Of a stretch of 38,696 nucleotides of DNA, positions 15,495-26,054 are shown piece after piece. Both the position numbers and the translations under genes were made by a program. The stretch's first letter is position 1. The number at the start of each line of letters is the position of its first letter. Source of the stretch: Bacteroidota bacterium (lineage in GTDB: Bacteria > Bacteroidota > Bacteroidia > Bacteroidales > B18-G4); the NCBI GenBank assembly GCA_013202965.1, contig JABMQZ010000246.1:1-38696 (forward strand), in the 5' to 3' direction. The notes below the pieces were generated by a model, which worked only from the letters and a program-made list of their open reading frames with translations, was not told the origin of the DNA and did not search any database.

Positions 15495-15536
15495 TTAATT
15501 TCATAATAAATCCTAATTAAAAAAGCTGATATAAAC

Positions 15537-16250
15537 ATGAAACAAAAAAGCCGGCTCTTACTGCAAAGAATGCTTAGCGTCATTTTATTTGCCCTGTTAT
15601 TTCTGGCCTCATCTTCCGGTATATGGGCGCAGGTACTTTTATACGAGGAACAACGTGGAGACGAGGTTTTTCATTACCATTATTCTTTTCTGGAAACCCC
15701 TGATGGGTACACTATACATGTTGCCCGCCTGCAAGGTTCCGATACAACTGACAAGCAGATCCTCGTGACCGGCCCCGACTTTAAAACCCTTTCATGGAGG
15801 TATATCCGCTTTGGGGAGGAGACGGATGTTCTTGCAACACTCAGGCCGGATGGTGTACACATCGAAGGCGTTCTCGATGGTGATGAAATGGATGATATAG
15901 AAGAACTGGATGATGATGAACCCTGGATACAGTTATTTCCTATGAACCCCGGTATGGAAAATTTCATCAGATCTGAGGAGGAAGAGATCGTTTTCTGGTC
16001 TATCGGAACTGAAAGCCCGGCCGATATGGAAATCAACAGTTTCAGTGCTGAAAAGGAAGAAGCTGAGTACTCCGGAGAGTTTGCGTGCGAAGTTCAGAAG
16101 ATTAATTTTTCTCCCACGGGATGGAAATCCTTTTTCTGGGATGGCGATTATTATTTTCGGGTGACAGATGCACGTGTAGTAGGCTATAGGGGGGATGGCG
16201 CTCCCGGAAAGCCAAGTGCCAAAACGACTCTTATCAAAGAAGAAAAATAA
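15537..16250 (+). CDS. acidic exported protein of unknown function
   Basis: 237 residues with a hydrophobic leader (MLSVILFALLFLASSSGIWAQ). After it come a beta-rich part (EVFHYHYSFLETPDGYTIHVARL) and a strongly acidic linker around residues 112-130 (DGDEMDDIEELDDDEP), then a W/F-rich C-terminal part (WKSFFWDGDYYFRVTD). No cysteine-anchored lipobox and no recognised domain. It follows the helicase by 42 bp and converges with ispF, leaving only six bases between the two stop codons. Function unknown. Confidence 0.65.
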   Translation: MKQKSRLLLQRMLSVILFALLFLASSSGIWAQVLLYEEQRGDEVFHYHYSFLETPDGYTIHVARLQGSDTTDKQILVTGPDFKTLSWRYIRFGEETDVLATLRPDGVHIEGVLDGDEMDDIEELDDDEPWIQLFPMNPGMENFIRSEEEEIVFWSIGTESPADMEINSFSAEKEEAEYSGEFACEVQKINFSPTGWKSFFWDGDYYFRVTDARVVGYRGDGAPGKPSAKTTLIKEEK

Positions 16251-16256
16251 ATAATA

Positions 16257-16736
16257 TTAAGTCCTGCTAATGAGCACAAGGGCATGTGCGGAGATGCCCT
16301 CACCCCTACCTTCGAAGCCAAGGCCTTCGGTAGTGGTTGCCTTTACAGAAACATCCGATAAATCAATCTGAAGAAGCCCGGCGAGTGTTTTTCTCATATC
16401 CCTGATGTACGGGGCAAGCTTAGGTGCTTCCAACAAGAGGGTAGAATCAATATTCAGGATTTCCCAGCCCCTTTCATCCAGCATCCCCTTTACTTTCTTC
16501 AGCAGGATCTTGCTATCGATATCTTTGTAAGTTGCATTGGATTCTGGAAAATGCTTTCCTATATCCCCGAGTGCAAGAGCACCAAGCAGTGCATCGCAAA
16601 TTGCATGGATCAGCACATCGGCATCGGAATGGCCGTCAAGGCCAAGTTCATATGGGATCAGAATACCCCCAAGCCACAATTCCCTTCCAGGCACAAGCCT
16701 GTGAGCATCATAACCATGGCCGATACGGGTTTTCAT
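16257..16736 (-). CDS. ispF: 2-C-methyl-D-erythritol 2,4-cyclodiphosphate synthase
   Basis: 159 residues from the ATG at 16734-16736, giving the family start [14 protein letters not shown]; a frame extension of ten codons overlaps the upstream porV and is not used. Asp10 and His12 of GYDAH and the His in [19 protein letters not shown] are the zinc ligands. HFPES and the C-terminal [20 protein letters not shown] complete the active site. It makes the cyclodiphosphate of the non-mevalonate isoprenoid path in the cytoplasm, with CMP release. It is the last gene of the run porU-porU-porV-ispF, seven bases after porV. Confidence 0.95.
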   Translation of the reverse strand: MKTRIGHGYDAHRLVPGRELWLGGILIPYELGLDGHSDADVLIHAICDALLGALALGDIGKHFPESNATYKDIDSKILLKKVKGMLDERGWEILNIDSTLLLEAPKLAPYIRDMRKTLAGLLQIDLSDVSVKATTTEGLGFEGRGEGISAHALVLISRT

Positions 16737-16743
16737 GAATAAA

Positions 16744-17949
16744 TTACTGACCTTTAAATGCGTCAAAATCGAAGAGGAGAGAAAAACGTAAGGTGTTTTC
16801 CAGCGGATTTTGCTGTTCCAGCGGGATCAGGTATGCAAAGTCCAGGCTAAATACATTGTATCTCAAGCCCGCTCCCAGGGTGAAAAACTTACGATTTCCT
16901 TTGGTTTTATCTTCATAAAAGAAGCCACCTCTGATCGCAAACATCTTGTTGTACCAGTATTCGACACCACCGCCAAAGCTGAATTCACGCATTTCCTCAG
17001 AGAAACCGCCCGGTGCATCATACCATGACTGGACCATCCCTTGCACCACCGATACCTCAGGATCCATTCCCTTTGCAATGAGTTTCTTACCATCGGGGCC
17101 TACAATGAACTGGCCACTTGTATCCCTATAGTAGATAGGGGGAGTGGGAACAAGCAATTTATTAATGTCCAGCATAAAAGTCATGCTGTTATACTCATCA
17201 ATATTGATGGTAAGTGAAGGGCCGATCCTGAAATTAGTCGGAATAAAATCTTTTTTGATATTGGTTTGGCTGTAGGATATCTTTGAACCTATATTCGAAA
17301 TATTCAATCCCCAGGCAAAGACACCGTCAATGGCCCCGAGTTCTATATCACTCTGGTAATACACCGAAACATCAGCAGCAACAGACATCCCGGCACTGGA
17401 TTCGGCCCCACCAACATACTGTCCCTGGGTAAGGTTTGAATAAATAAACCTGGCAGCGATCCCTCCTGACCATTTCTCCGAAAACTTCCTGGCATAGGTT
17501 CCATCAAGGGAGAATTCATAAGGAGAATAATAGTTCAGCGGATTTCCTATTTCATCGGTAAAAAGAATTTCACCCAGTGAAAAATACCTGAGGCCTATGG
17601 CAACAGTTTGCCTGTCATCAATTTTATAATAGCCAGTCAGATAACCCAGATAAATATCATTTACAAGTTTCCTCAGCCAGGGGCTGAAAGAAAGGGAAAA
17701 ACCCATTTTCTTATCAATAAAAGCGTATTTGGCCGGATTCCAGTTTAAGGAGTTGGCATCAGGTGTTGAGGCAACACCTGCATCACCAAGGCCCCCTCCC
17801 CTGGCATCAGGAGCGATCATCAGAAAAGGAACAGCTGTTGTAATCGTATTCAGCCTGTCTTTACCACCCACCTCATCATATGTTATCTGGGCTTTCAAGG
17901 ACATGATCCCGGCTATAAGAATGATTATTAATAGACTACTTCGTTTCAT
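16744..17949 (-). CDS. porV: PorV (LptO), type IX secretion outer-membrane shuttle protein
   Basis: 401 residues with signal peptide [21 protein letters not shown]. The mature start carries the PorV signature [38 protein letters not shown], then [27 protein letters not shown]. The rest is a FadL-like beta-barrel ending in a C-terminal Phe-containing strand. PorV binds the C-terminal domain of cargo after translocation and hands it to PorU. The porU-porV order is conserved in Bacteroidota. It has its own -7 box, so it can be made apart from porU. Confidence 0.93.
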   Translation of the reverse strand: MKRSSLLIIILIAGIMSLKAQITYDEVGGKDRLNTITTAVPFLMIAPDARGGGLGDAGVASTPDANSLNWNPAKYAFIDKKMGFSLSFSPWLRKLVNDIYLGYLTGYYKIDDRQTVAIGLRYFSLGEILFTDEIGNPLNYYSPYEFSLDGTYARKFSEKWSGGIAARFIYSNLTQGQYVGGAESSAGMSVAADVSVYYQSDIELGAIDGVFAWGLNISNIGSKISYSQTNIKKDFIPTNFRIGPSLTINIDEYNSMTFMLDINKLLVPTPPIYYRDTSGQFIVGPDGKKLIAKGMDPEVSVVQGMVQSWYDAPGGFSEEMREFSFGGGVEYWYNKMFAIRGGFFYEDKTKGNRKFFTLGAGLRYNVFSLDFAYLIPLEQQNPLENTLRFSLLFDFDAFKGQ

Positions 17950-17974
17950 ATAGTAAACAGATTTTTTGAGCGTG

Positions 17975-17982
17975 CAAATTTA
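17975..17982 (-). promoter_or_regulatory. -7 promoter box of porV
   Basis: TAAATTTG on the reverse strand, exact match to TAnnTTTG, 26 bases upstream of the ATG at 17949. It gives a leader of about 20 nt. Confidence 0.6.
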
Positions 17983-18081
17983 ACGATTATTTAATAACTA
18001 TATTGCACCCCTGCATTTATATTCATTTATAATGAGAATCTTCGGTTTAAATACCGGTACTAATTTTTTTGACCAGAGAGA

Positions 18082-21000
18082 TCACTGCATACTTCCGGTA
18101 AATATCAGTTTAGAAGTTTGGACAAAGAGCGTACCCTGTTCATCCGTAACGTACATGCGGTAAATGTATATCCCGTTCCCCAGTTTATTGCCTCCCGAGT
18201 CTGTTCCATCCCAAAGCAGCGGACTGATAGTCAGGCCTTCGGCAGCAGCCTGTTGCCTTAAGCTTGTAACATGTTGTCCACTGATGTTGAATATCCTGAT
18301 CTCGATATCAAAACTGTTTCCGGGTTTATTATGGTAAAAAACAAAGTGAGTCGTTTCATTGAATGGGTTAGGGTAATTCATCACTCCTGTCAATGCAACG
18401 GGTGTATCCACACTCACTATAAACTCAATGCTTTTCTCAGAGGCGTTGTTCATATTATCCCAGGCCTTGAGTGTAAGGGTATGCAAGCCATCCTCCAGTG
18501 CTGAATAAGGAAAGCTCACCCATCCCGACTGGTATGAGTCAAGGTCAGGATCAAAAATATCATTCAGGATTTCAATGTTCAGTGGGTCTCCATCCAGGGT
18601 GAGTGTAATGTCACGCCCAATGCCGTTTCCTGTATAATTGATCCCATGTTCATCAAACAGATACGCCATAAACACAGGCTCCTTATCGGTCAATCCTCCT
18701 GAAACAAATTCAGTATTGTTCATGTAAAGGCTCAATTCCGGTCCTTCGTGGTCGGGAATAACATCCTGGTTCACACCACCGGTTTTAATCTTATAATACC
18801 CATGTGCATCACGATTGTTTAGCGTATCATAAGCATAGTAGCTGATCTTTCCGAAACCATAATAGGTCGCCATATTCTGGGGCATGAAAAAAGTGAAAGT
18901 AAATTCCCCGTTCACCACGCTGAATTTGCCTTCATAAAGTTTCTGCCCCATTACATAGAACTGTGCCGGTAGTGACCCGGCATCATTCCCCAAGGTCGAT
19001 AACCTCACCTCCTTGTCATAAACTGAGGGGTACAGTATTCCATTAAAATCTTTAACTGTATCACCCTCAAGGTCTGTGATTACGCCATGAACCGTGACTT
19101 CTGACATGGCACTGAGGGTATCATCCGGGATGGAGGTTTCGTTTCCGTTAATTTGCAGGGTTTCTATGTTCAGTTGGGGGTAAGCGAGTCTCAAAGCGGG
19201 ATCACCCAGCAAAACAAAGTTTTTAATATTTGTTCCGTTGTTCTGGTCTGTCTTGGCCATACGCATAATATCTCCAAGCCTGTAAAACTCTCCCCCGGGC
19301 CTTTTGAACATGAACTTGTAAACAGCTTTATTCAATCTGAAGTTAGGATCAGCCCATGCAAGGCGGGAAGTTGTCAGCAAGCCAATTCCCCCACCTCCCG
19401 GATTCAGGAACACGTATTCTCCTGCAGAAATGATGGCCGGGTCATCATAACGGGAAAACTCGCAGGTAGCGGTGATAAAAAGCGGTAAGCGGTTCCAGTT
19501 TGTCCATGCGTTGATGGCAGGTATGTCCAGGATGCTTTCATGAGCCCACCCGCCTTCACCACCATGCCCGGTATAGTTCAGCACAAGGCCTCCGATATCC
19601 ATCATCCGGTTAATGGCAATATTAACATCGGGGTATCGTGTTCCTGAGGGCGATGAAACCTGCGGAAAAGCATCCAGATAAATTTTATGCCTGTTGTATA
19701 CGTGATAGCCTGTATCAATCATATATTGCAATTTCTCAGCTTGAGTAAAATGAAGGTTCTGATCCTCATCATCAGCAATGAAGCATATGTTGTTCCACCA
19801 GTTGCCCAGCACATCAGGTTTTAAGGTCATGTATGTTTCTATCTTATCAACCATTTCATCTGCCTGTTCAATGGTATGTACGGGAAATCGCCCGATGCCG
19901 ATATCAACTGATTTGCCATATGCATTCACCCCTTCAGAGGGATCAAACAATCCGAAAAAGTCGTCAGTTACAAAAGAATATCCCAGTTTCAATGCCTCGA
20001 GCGACTGGTAAGCAGGGATAAAATTGGTATTATTGGGCACCCGGTCCTTATAATCGTATGAGGCATCACCAAGCAAGAGGACATAGCGTGGTTTATTTGC
20101 CGAATCAGCTTTTTCATAAAGCATACGCAAGAAATCCCTGATGGCAGCCGGGTCTTGTTTCCCTGATCCAAACTCGTTGTAAATCTCCTGCTGATTTACA
20201 ATGAAGCCGTTCATATTGTCAAATGTCTGGTGCAATGTCAGCATGCGCTCTGCCTGTTCCATGAAATCGGGATGGGTGAGTATGATATATTCCACAGGTT
20301 CATAGCTGTGCAGGTTCTGGTTTTGCACCTCCTCGATAAATTCAGCACTGCCAAAATCACTTCCGGAAAAAGCAATGAATTCCCTGATCTCATCCGCCGG
20401 AGCTATAAAAGTGTAAATATCTCCCGAAAGGAAGCCGCTTTGACTTGTAATGTCAAAGGGATCCGTTACATCCCATACGATCATATTGCTATCAGCTCCT
20501 GAGATCTTATACTCGGCAACTTCTCCCTGGCCATAACTCAGATGATCCCGAAACGACATGTCGGAGCCGTCAAAGATGAGTTTACGTCTTGCATTAAGCG
20601 CAATATAGTTCATCCATCCGAGGGAGGTTGAAACCGGTTTGTCATATTCAACCCGGATGGTGATATCGTCACCCTGAAGAGGGTAAAACCCAATCGTGTC
20701 AGGCGTGGTGGTCCAGGCATAGACCGTTGTGCCAATGATGATCTTGGATACGGGGGCTTTCAACAGATGCTGGCTGCCATAGTAGAAATCGAAATTACTC
20801 TCGATGGTAGAACGAGCGGCAATATTGGTCTTCAAGCTGGCCATGTAATCCTCACTTATGTTAGGGAAATTAAATGAGAATTCATACATTGTCTTTTCAC
20901 TAAATAGTTCTCCGTACCACTCCCTTCCGGTCTTTAATATGTTCACTTCATCAGCCTCATGAACATCATAATCTGAAAACTCACTCACATAAGCAGTAGG

Positions 21001-21915
21001 AATAAGCCCTGGATATTCGATGGGCGATACTCTCTTTCCGGCTTGAGAACCAACATTCAAAAAGTAGCATGTCTGGTCAGTATAATGGTTGACCCTGTGT
21101 GAAAATATTCCGTATCCTTGAAAAGGTACAAAATTCCATTTAATGGACGACTGGCCATAAAAGAGGATAAAGTCCTCTTCATCAAACACACCGTCTTCCT
21201 CTCCATGCACATAGATCGGGTTTTCGATCAGGTCATCGAACCTTTCATCTGAATTCTTCTCAGGCACAATTCCATTTCCATTACCAAAAAGCCTGATCTT
21301 AGATGGATCCAGCGTTGAGGGAGAGATCCCCATCTCTTCAATATCCCCGTATGAAATTTTATACATCCCGGTCTTGTCTGTGGCTATACGGTACCACTTG
21401 CCTGCTGCAAGCACTGAGTTGTCGACAAATGAACGCTTTGCCGGCCCTGCAGCAGACATCATCACTTCATATTCCAGTTCCACTACACATGAATCCAACA
21501 CTTCCAGCTCGCCGTATTTCAGATTTCTAAAAGGAAGAATGAGAATTTCAGCATATGCCATTCCCCACTCATATACTATGTTGGTGACAAGCTTAAATTC
21601 AGGGCCAATGTAACTGATCCCGGCAACATCCTGAATTCCGGAATGTGTATATACGCTCGCATATTCCTTTATCATAGTGCCTATAACAGCCAAATCATTC
21701 GAGGGCAGCTTAATGCGTTTGATGTAAACAGGTAACATACCAAATGCATCATCCAGGCGGGCATCTTCAAAATCCAGCGCCACTGCGGAAATGTCAGCGT
21801 TCAGATATCTTGTTTCAATGGAGTACCCGCTGATACTTACAGGGATTCGATCATTTTGGCCACGAACAAAGAGAAAAGAAATAATTAACAGAAAAAGAGT
21901 AATATGTATTTTCAT
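18082..21915 (-). CDS. porU: PorU-type sortase of type IX secretion, second of two tandem copies
   Basis: 1277 residues with signal peptide MKIHITLFLLIISFLFVRG. A large N-terminal beta-rich region precedes a gingipain-like C25 peptidase domain (about 545-900). In it lie NYTGHGGEGGWAHE with His784 and TATCEFSRYDDP with Cys818, the catalytic dyad. Immunoglobulin-like domains follow, and a FlgD/T9SS-type C-terminal domain (NYPNPFNETTHF ... GNGIYIYRMYV). PorU cleaves the C-terminal signal of type IX cargo at the cell surface and joins it to anionic lipopolysaccharide. It lies 91 bp after the other copy and 132 bp before porV. Which of the two is the true sortase cannot be told; both keep the dyad. 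Confidence 0.9.
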   Translation of the reverse strand: MKIHITLFLLIISFLFVRGQNDRIPVSISGYSIETRYLNADISAVALDFEDARLDDAFGMLPVYIKRIKLPSNDLAVIGTMIKEYASVYTHSGIQDVAGISYIGPEFKLVTNIVYEWGMAYAEILILPFRNLKYGELEVLDSCVVELEYEVMMSAAGPAKRSFVDNSVLAAGKWYRIATDKTGMYKISYGDIEEMGISPSTLDPSKIRLFGNGNGIVPEKNSDERFDDLIENPIYVHGEEDGVFDEEDFILFYGQSSIKWNFVPFQGYGIFSHRVNHYTDQTCYFLNVGSQAGKRVSPIEYPGLIPTAYVSEFSDYDVHEADEVNILKTGREWYGELFSEKTMYEFSFNFPNISEDYMASLKTNIAARSTIESNFDFYYGSQHLLKAPVSKIIIGTTVYAWTTTPDTIGFYPLQGDDITIRVEYDKPVSTSLGWMNYIALNARRKLIFDGSDMSFRDHLSYGQGEVAEYKISGADSNMIVWDVTDPFDITSQSGFLSGDIYTFIAPADEIREFIAFSGSDFGSAEFIEEVQNQNLHSYEPVEYIILTHPDFMEQAERMLTLHQTFDNMNGFIVNQQEIYNEFGSGKQDPAAIRDFLRMLYEKADSANKPRYVLLLGDASYDYKDRVPNNTNFIPAYQSLEALKLGYSFVTDDFFGLFDPSEGVNAYGKSVDIGIGRFPVHTIEQADEMVDKIETYMTLKPDVLGNWWNNICFIADDEDQNLHFTQAEKLQYMIDTGYHVYNRHKIYLDAFPQVSSPSGTRYPDVNIAINRMMDIGGLVLNYTGHGGEGGWAHESILDIPAINAWTNWNRLPLFITATCEFSRYDDPAIISAGEYVFLNPGGGGIGLLTTSRLAWADPNFRLNKAVYKFMFKRPGGEFYRLGDIMRMAKTDQNNGTNIKNFVLLGDPALRLAYPQLNIETLQINGNETSIPDDTLSAMSEVTVHGVITDLEGDTVKDFNGILYPSVYDKEVRLSTLGNDAGSLPAQFYVMGQKLYEGKFSVVNGEFTFTFFMPQNMATYYGFGKISYYAYDTLNNRDAHGYYKIKTGGVNQDVIPDHEGPELSLYMNNTEFVSGGLTDKEPVFMAYLFDEHGINYTGNGIGRDITLTLDGDPLNIEILNDIFDPDLDSYQSGWVSFPYSALEDGLHTLTLKAWDNMNNASEKSIEFIVSVDTPVALTGVMNYPNPFNETTHFVFYHNKPGNSFDIEIRIFNISGQHVTSLRQQAAAEGLTISPLLWDGTDSGGNKLGNGIYIYRMYVTDEQGTLFVQTSKLIFTGSMQ

Positions 21916-22006
21916 CTTTAATTAAATAACAATTTTATATTATCAAGACATTTCTTTCTGAGAAGAGGTTGCCTGCCCTTCAGGAAATAAATTGTCCGGA
22001 TCCTGT

Positions 22007-25000
22007 TTAACGCAGGATCACAAGTTTTTCAAGTTTTTCAGCATAGGAGCCATCATAGCTTCTCACCCTGATCTTATATATGTATACACCGCGGCCTATT
22101 CGGTCACCGAAATCATCCAGGCCGTCCCAGTATATAGGTTCAGAACGATAGCCATCAGTCATAACAAACTCGTCGATGGTTTTGATCAATCTGCCGGAAA
22201 CCGTATATATCTGCACCAAAACCTCAAGCATTGTATTTGGCTGGTTATGGTCAAAATAAAATGCGGTGCTTGTCGTAAAAGGGTTTGGGTAATTCAGCAC
22301 ATGGTCTATGGCCATCTCTGCTGATTCAGCCACTATAAATTCCGTGTATGATTCAGAGGAATTGTTGTGGACATCCCATACTTTCAATTTGAGTGAATGG
22401 CTTCCATTAGAAAGGGAAGAGTAGGGATACCTGATCACTCCGGTAGTATAGCTGTCTATATCCGATTCATAATAATCATTAATGATCACGGATTTATTAT
22501 TGTCGGAATCGAGCGTAGTCACAATATCGTGGCCGATCCCGGTGCCTACGGTATTCACACCACTTGAATCACTTACAAATGCCAGCAATACGGGATTTTC
22601 ATCTGTGATTCCGCCATAAGCAAAATTCTCATCGTTCATATAAATCTGAATCTCAGGACCATGCACATCCGGCGGAACATTGCTGTCGAAACCGCCGATC
22701 AGGATCTTTTCATAATATCCGCTGGCATCAGAAACTGTGTTATTCGCATAATAGCTTATCTTTCCATAACCGTAATTGTAAGATATATCCTTGGGAACGA
22801 TGAATGTAAATGAAAATTCACCATCGATAACCTTCGCTTTTCCCTTATACAGGATTGCGAGCAAGAGTTCAAAAGTGAATGGATTACTGTCAGGGTCCGT
22901 AACCAGGGTTTCTATCTTGGTTGGTTTATCGTATACCGTAGGCCTGATGATGCCATTAAAGGAAGTGATAACACTCCCGCCTTCATCAACAACACTGCCT
23001 GTTACAGTTATCTTCTGGAGAGCCTTAACGGTATCGCTCTGGTTACTGACTGCAATATTATTGATTTTCAATGTGATTACATCGTGCTCAGGATAGGCAA
23101 GCCTTAATGCGGGATCACCAAGCAATATAAATTTCCTGTCATTGTCACTGATGCCACCATTTTTATTTTTTGCCAGACGAATCAGATCCCCAAAGCGTGG
23201 ATATTCCCCGTCTATTTTTTCAAACATAAAATCATACATGGCATTATTCAGTTCGAAATTAGGAGATCCATAGGTTGCACGTGCCGTGGTAAACAGAGAT
23301 ACTGCACCACCATTGGGGTTGAGCAGCACTAATTCTCCTGCTGATACACGTGTGGGATCATCATAACGGCTGAATTCACAGGTTGCTGTAATGAAGATGG
23401 GCAGCTTATCATAATTAGACCAGCTATTGATATCCGAGATCTCGAGAATTCTTTCATGTGCCCAGCCGGCTTCACCCCCATGCCCGGTATAGTTCATGAT
23501 AAGTGTACCTTTTTCAATTCTTCTGTTAATGGCCTCGTTGACAAGTGGTGCCCGCTGACCGCCCGATGTACTGAGCTGGGCATACGCATCAAGGTAGATC
23601 TTATCAATATTGAGGTTTCCATATGTAGTGTCAAGCCGTGTAGCCATTTTTTCAGCATGAAACTCCATATGAAGGTTCCCATCCTGATCGTCTGCAACGA
23701 AACAAACCACGTTCCTCCAGCTTCCGTAAACAGCTTCACCGCCATTTGCATAGTGAATGGTCTTATCAACCATCTGTCTGGCTGATTCCTGTGTTGAGAC
23801 CACAATCCTGCCAATACCAATATCAAGCATATTATTGCTTCCGCCACCACCTTCCCCATCATCCAGAAAACCATAGAAATCATCGGTTGCAATGGAAGTG
23901 ATGATATTCATGGACCTGGCATCCTCCCAGGTAGGGACAAAATTCGAATTATCTTCCAGGCGGTCCTTATAATCATATGAGGCATCGCCAAAAAGCATCA
24001 GGTAACGGCATTCCTCGTTCGCAGGAGATTCGTCATACAGCATTTTCATAAAGTCCCTGATGGCAGTGATGTCCTGGGCTCCAGAGGAAAACTCATTATA
24101 TATTTTATCAATATCTGTGAGGAATACATCCAGTCCGTCGAAATTGATGTGGTGATTCGCCAGACGTGTTGCTTCTGCCATAAATGCCGGATGTGTAATG
24201 ATCACCAGGTCAGGATTGGCAATGCCATGCAGGTTCTGATTGGGAACTTTCCCTACAAAAGAAACACTGTAATATGAAGATCCGTCGAAGGCGATATATT
24301 CACCCAGGCTATCGGCCGGAAGTCTGAACTTCAATGTGGATCCGTTGAGGGCAGTTCCAACTTTTGCAATATTCAATGGATCTGTGATATTCCATACCAG
24401 GATAGATGATGTTGCACCTGAAAGTTCAAATTCAGCTATGTTTCCGGGTCCTGCAGAAAAAGGGTCACGGAAAGCCATCATGCCACCGGAAAATTTCAAA
24501 TGCCGGCGTACGTTCAGGGCGATATAATCCATCCACCCGATTGAGGCGGATAATGGCTTGCTGTAAGTAACTTTTAATTTGATCACGGAAGTGGAGGCAT
24601 TGAACTCGCTTTCCGAAACAGCAGTTTTTGCATACTGATCTGTGGTAAATGATACGGTATAAACAGGCAGGGTTTCGACCAGTTGCGTACCATTGATATA
24701 ATACTTAAAATTACTTGAAACACTTGACCTGGCCGCTACCCTGGTTTTCATCTTCACAGCTTCTGAGACATTGATATCCGGAAAACTAAAAGAATAGTCC
24801 ACGCTTGTCTGCACCTCATAGGGTGGGTACTCGAACCAGTCGCGCCCGGTCCTGACAATATTCATTTCATCCTCTTCAATAAATTTCCTGTCGGAGAAGC
24901 TGCTTACAAGATGGGTGTATGGCTGAGTAGTAGATGCCTGTGATTGAATCCGCTTCCCTGCACCCAGGTCTACAGTAATAAAATAATATGTCAGATCAGA

Positions 25001-25840
25001 ATACAAATTCACTTTATGATTAAACTTTTCCGTTATAGGATCCCAGGCCCATACGTCCGGCGACTCACCATAAAACAGGATATAATCACCTGGGTCGAAA
25101 CTACCATCGGCTTCGCCGTAAACAAAAATCGTATTTTCCATAAGGTCGTCATACCTGAAAGCAGAGCAAGGTTCCGGCAGCATTCCACCGCCATTTCCGT
25201 ATACCCTAAGGTTACGCGGATCTATGGATGACGGATTTATTCCCATCCCCGAGAGATCATTATAAGTGATCCTATGAATTCCGGTAAATTGCACGGCTAC
25301 TTTATACCAGTTACCCGATGCCAGCACTGAATTTTGCTTATATACTTTTGAGCCTGCAACATGCAACATTGGTTTCTCGATCACCCTGATGCGGACTGTG
25401 AATGAAAGCAGTTTCTGATACCTTCCGCTCACAGGATCACGTCTGAGAGGCACAAAAGCAAGGGTCGCATAGGGCTGTTTTCGCGCTACCGCAATTTCAG
25501 TCCTGACTTCTATATTTTCTTTGATAAGATTTACGCCATTCAGGCTTTTCATGCTTTCAGAACTCATATTTTCCCATACCATGTTCGTGATGATCGCCTC
25601 AAGTTCGGCATGGGCCACTGAAATCCTGAATTTTTCTTTATAGACCGGCAGGCTGGCTGTTTCAAGATCGTAGCGAGCACCGGCAAATGACAATTCAGTC
25701 ACAGTCCTGTAATCTGTGATCTTTAACTTGCTTATCGGGGTCCAGACAATCTTTCTGCTGAATGGGCCAATATCAGCTACAGCAGATAGCGGAATAAAAA
25801 AAAGGATCAATAATAAAACTATTAAACTCCGTTTTAGCAT
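22007..25840 (-). CDS. porU: PorU-type sortase of type IX secretion, first of two tandem copies
   Basis: 1277 residues, by chance the same length as its neighbour but clearly diverged. Signal peptide MLKRSLIVLLLILFFIPLSAVA. The peptidase domain carries NYTGHGGEAGWAHE with His787 and TATCEFSRYDDP with Cys821, the same 34-residue spacing as in the other copy. The C-terminus again has NYPNPFTTSTAFYF and GRGVYIYKIRV of the FlgD/T9SS fold. It is the promoter-proximal gene of the porU-porU-porV-ispF run and diverges from porP across 214 bp. The tandem duplication suggests two sortases of different cargo or acceptor preference, which is an inference. Confidence 0.9.
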   Translation of the reverse strand: MLKRSLIVLLLILFFIPLSAVADIGPFSRKIVWTPISKLKITDYRTVTELSFAGARYDLETASLPVYKEKFRISVAHAELEAIITNMVWENMSSESMKSLNGVNLIKENIEVRTEIAVARKQPYATLAFVPLRRDPVSGRYQKLLSFTVRIRVIEKPMLHVAGSKVYKQNSVLASGNWYKVAVQFTGIHRITYNDLSGMGINPSSIDPRNLRVYGNGGGMLPEPCSAFRYDDLMENTIFVYGEADGSFDPGDYILFYGESPDVWAWDPITEKFNHKVNLYSDLTYYFITVDLGAGKRIQSQASTTQPYTHLVSSFSDRKFIEEDEMNIVRTGRDWFEYPPYEVQTSVDYSFSFPDINVSEAVKMKTRVAARSSVSSNFKYYINGTQLVETLPVYTVSFTTDQYAKTAVSESEFNASTSVIKLKVTYSKPLSASIGWMDYIALNVRRHLKFSGGMMAFRDPFSAGPGNIAEFELSGATSSILVWNITDPLNIAKVGTALNGSTLKFRLPADSLGEYIAFDGSSYYSVSFVGKVPNQNLHGIANPDLVIITHPAFMAEATRLANHHINFDGLDVFLTDIDKIYNEFSSGAQDITAIRDFMKMLYDESPANEECRYLMLFGDASYDYKDRLEDNSNFVPTWEDARSMNIITSIATDDFYGFLDDGEGGGGSNNMLDIGIGRIVVSTQESARQMVDKTIHYANGGEAVYGSWRNVVCFVADDQDGNLHMEFHAEKMATRLDTTYGNLNIDKIYLDAYAQLSTSGGQRAPLVNEAINRRIEKGTLIMNYTGHGGEAGWAHERILEISDINSWSNYDKLPIFITATCEFSRYDDPTRVSAGELVLLNPNGGAVSLFTTARATYGSPNFELNNAMYDFMFEKIDGEYPRFGDLIRLAKNKNGGISDNDRKFILLGDPALRLAYPEHDVITLKINNIAVSNQSDTVKALQKITVTGSVVDEGGSVITSFNGIIRPTVYDKPTKIETLVTDPDSNPFTFELLLAILYKGKAKVIDGEFSFTFIVPKDISYNYGYGKISYYANNTVSDASGYYEKILIGGFDSNVPPDVHGPEIQIYMNDENFAYGGITDENPVLLAFVSDSSGVNTVGTGIGHDIVTTLDSDNNKSVIINDYYESDIDSYTTGVIRYPYSSLSNGSHSLKLKVWDVHNNSSESYTEFIVAESAEMAIDHVLNYPNPFTTSTAFYFDHNQPNTMLEVLVQIYTVSGRLIKTIDEFVMTDGYRSEPIYWDGLDDFGDRIGRGVYIYKIRVRSYDGSYAEKLEKLVILR

Positions 25841-26054
25841 ATGCTTCAGGTTACGACCCGTGGAGGATCAGATTTTATGGGCAGATACAGATAATTACAA
25901 AAACAATATTATGTATATCTAAATTACATTTTTAAACGTTTTACTTGTGTTTATATTGCAAAAATATACCTGGAGCAGTAAAAATTTAATCATATTATAA
26001 AAAATGTTTGTATTATTGTATGCTTAATTTCATGTGCTCATTTTTGAAGACAGG

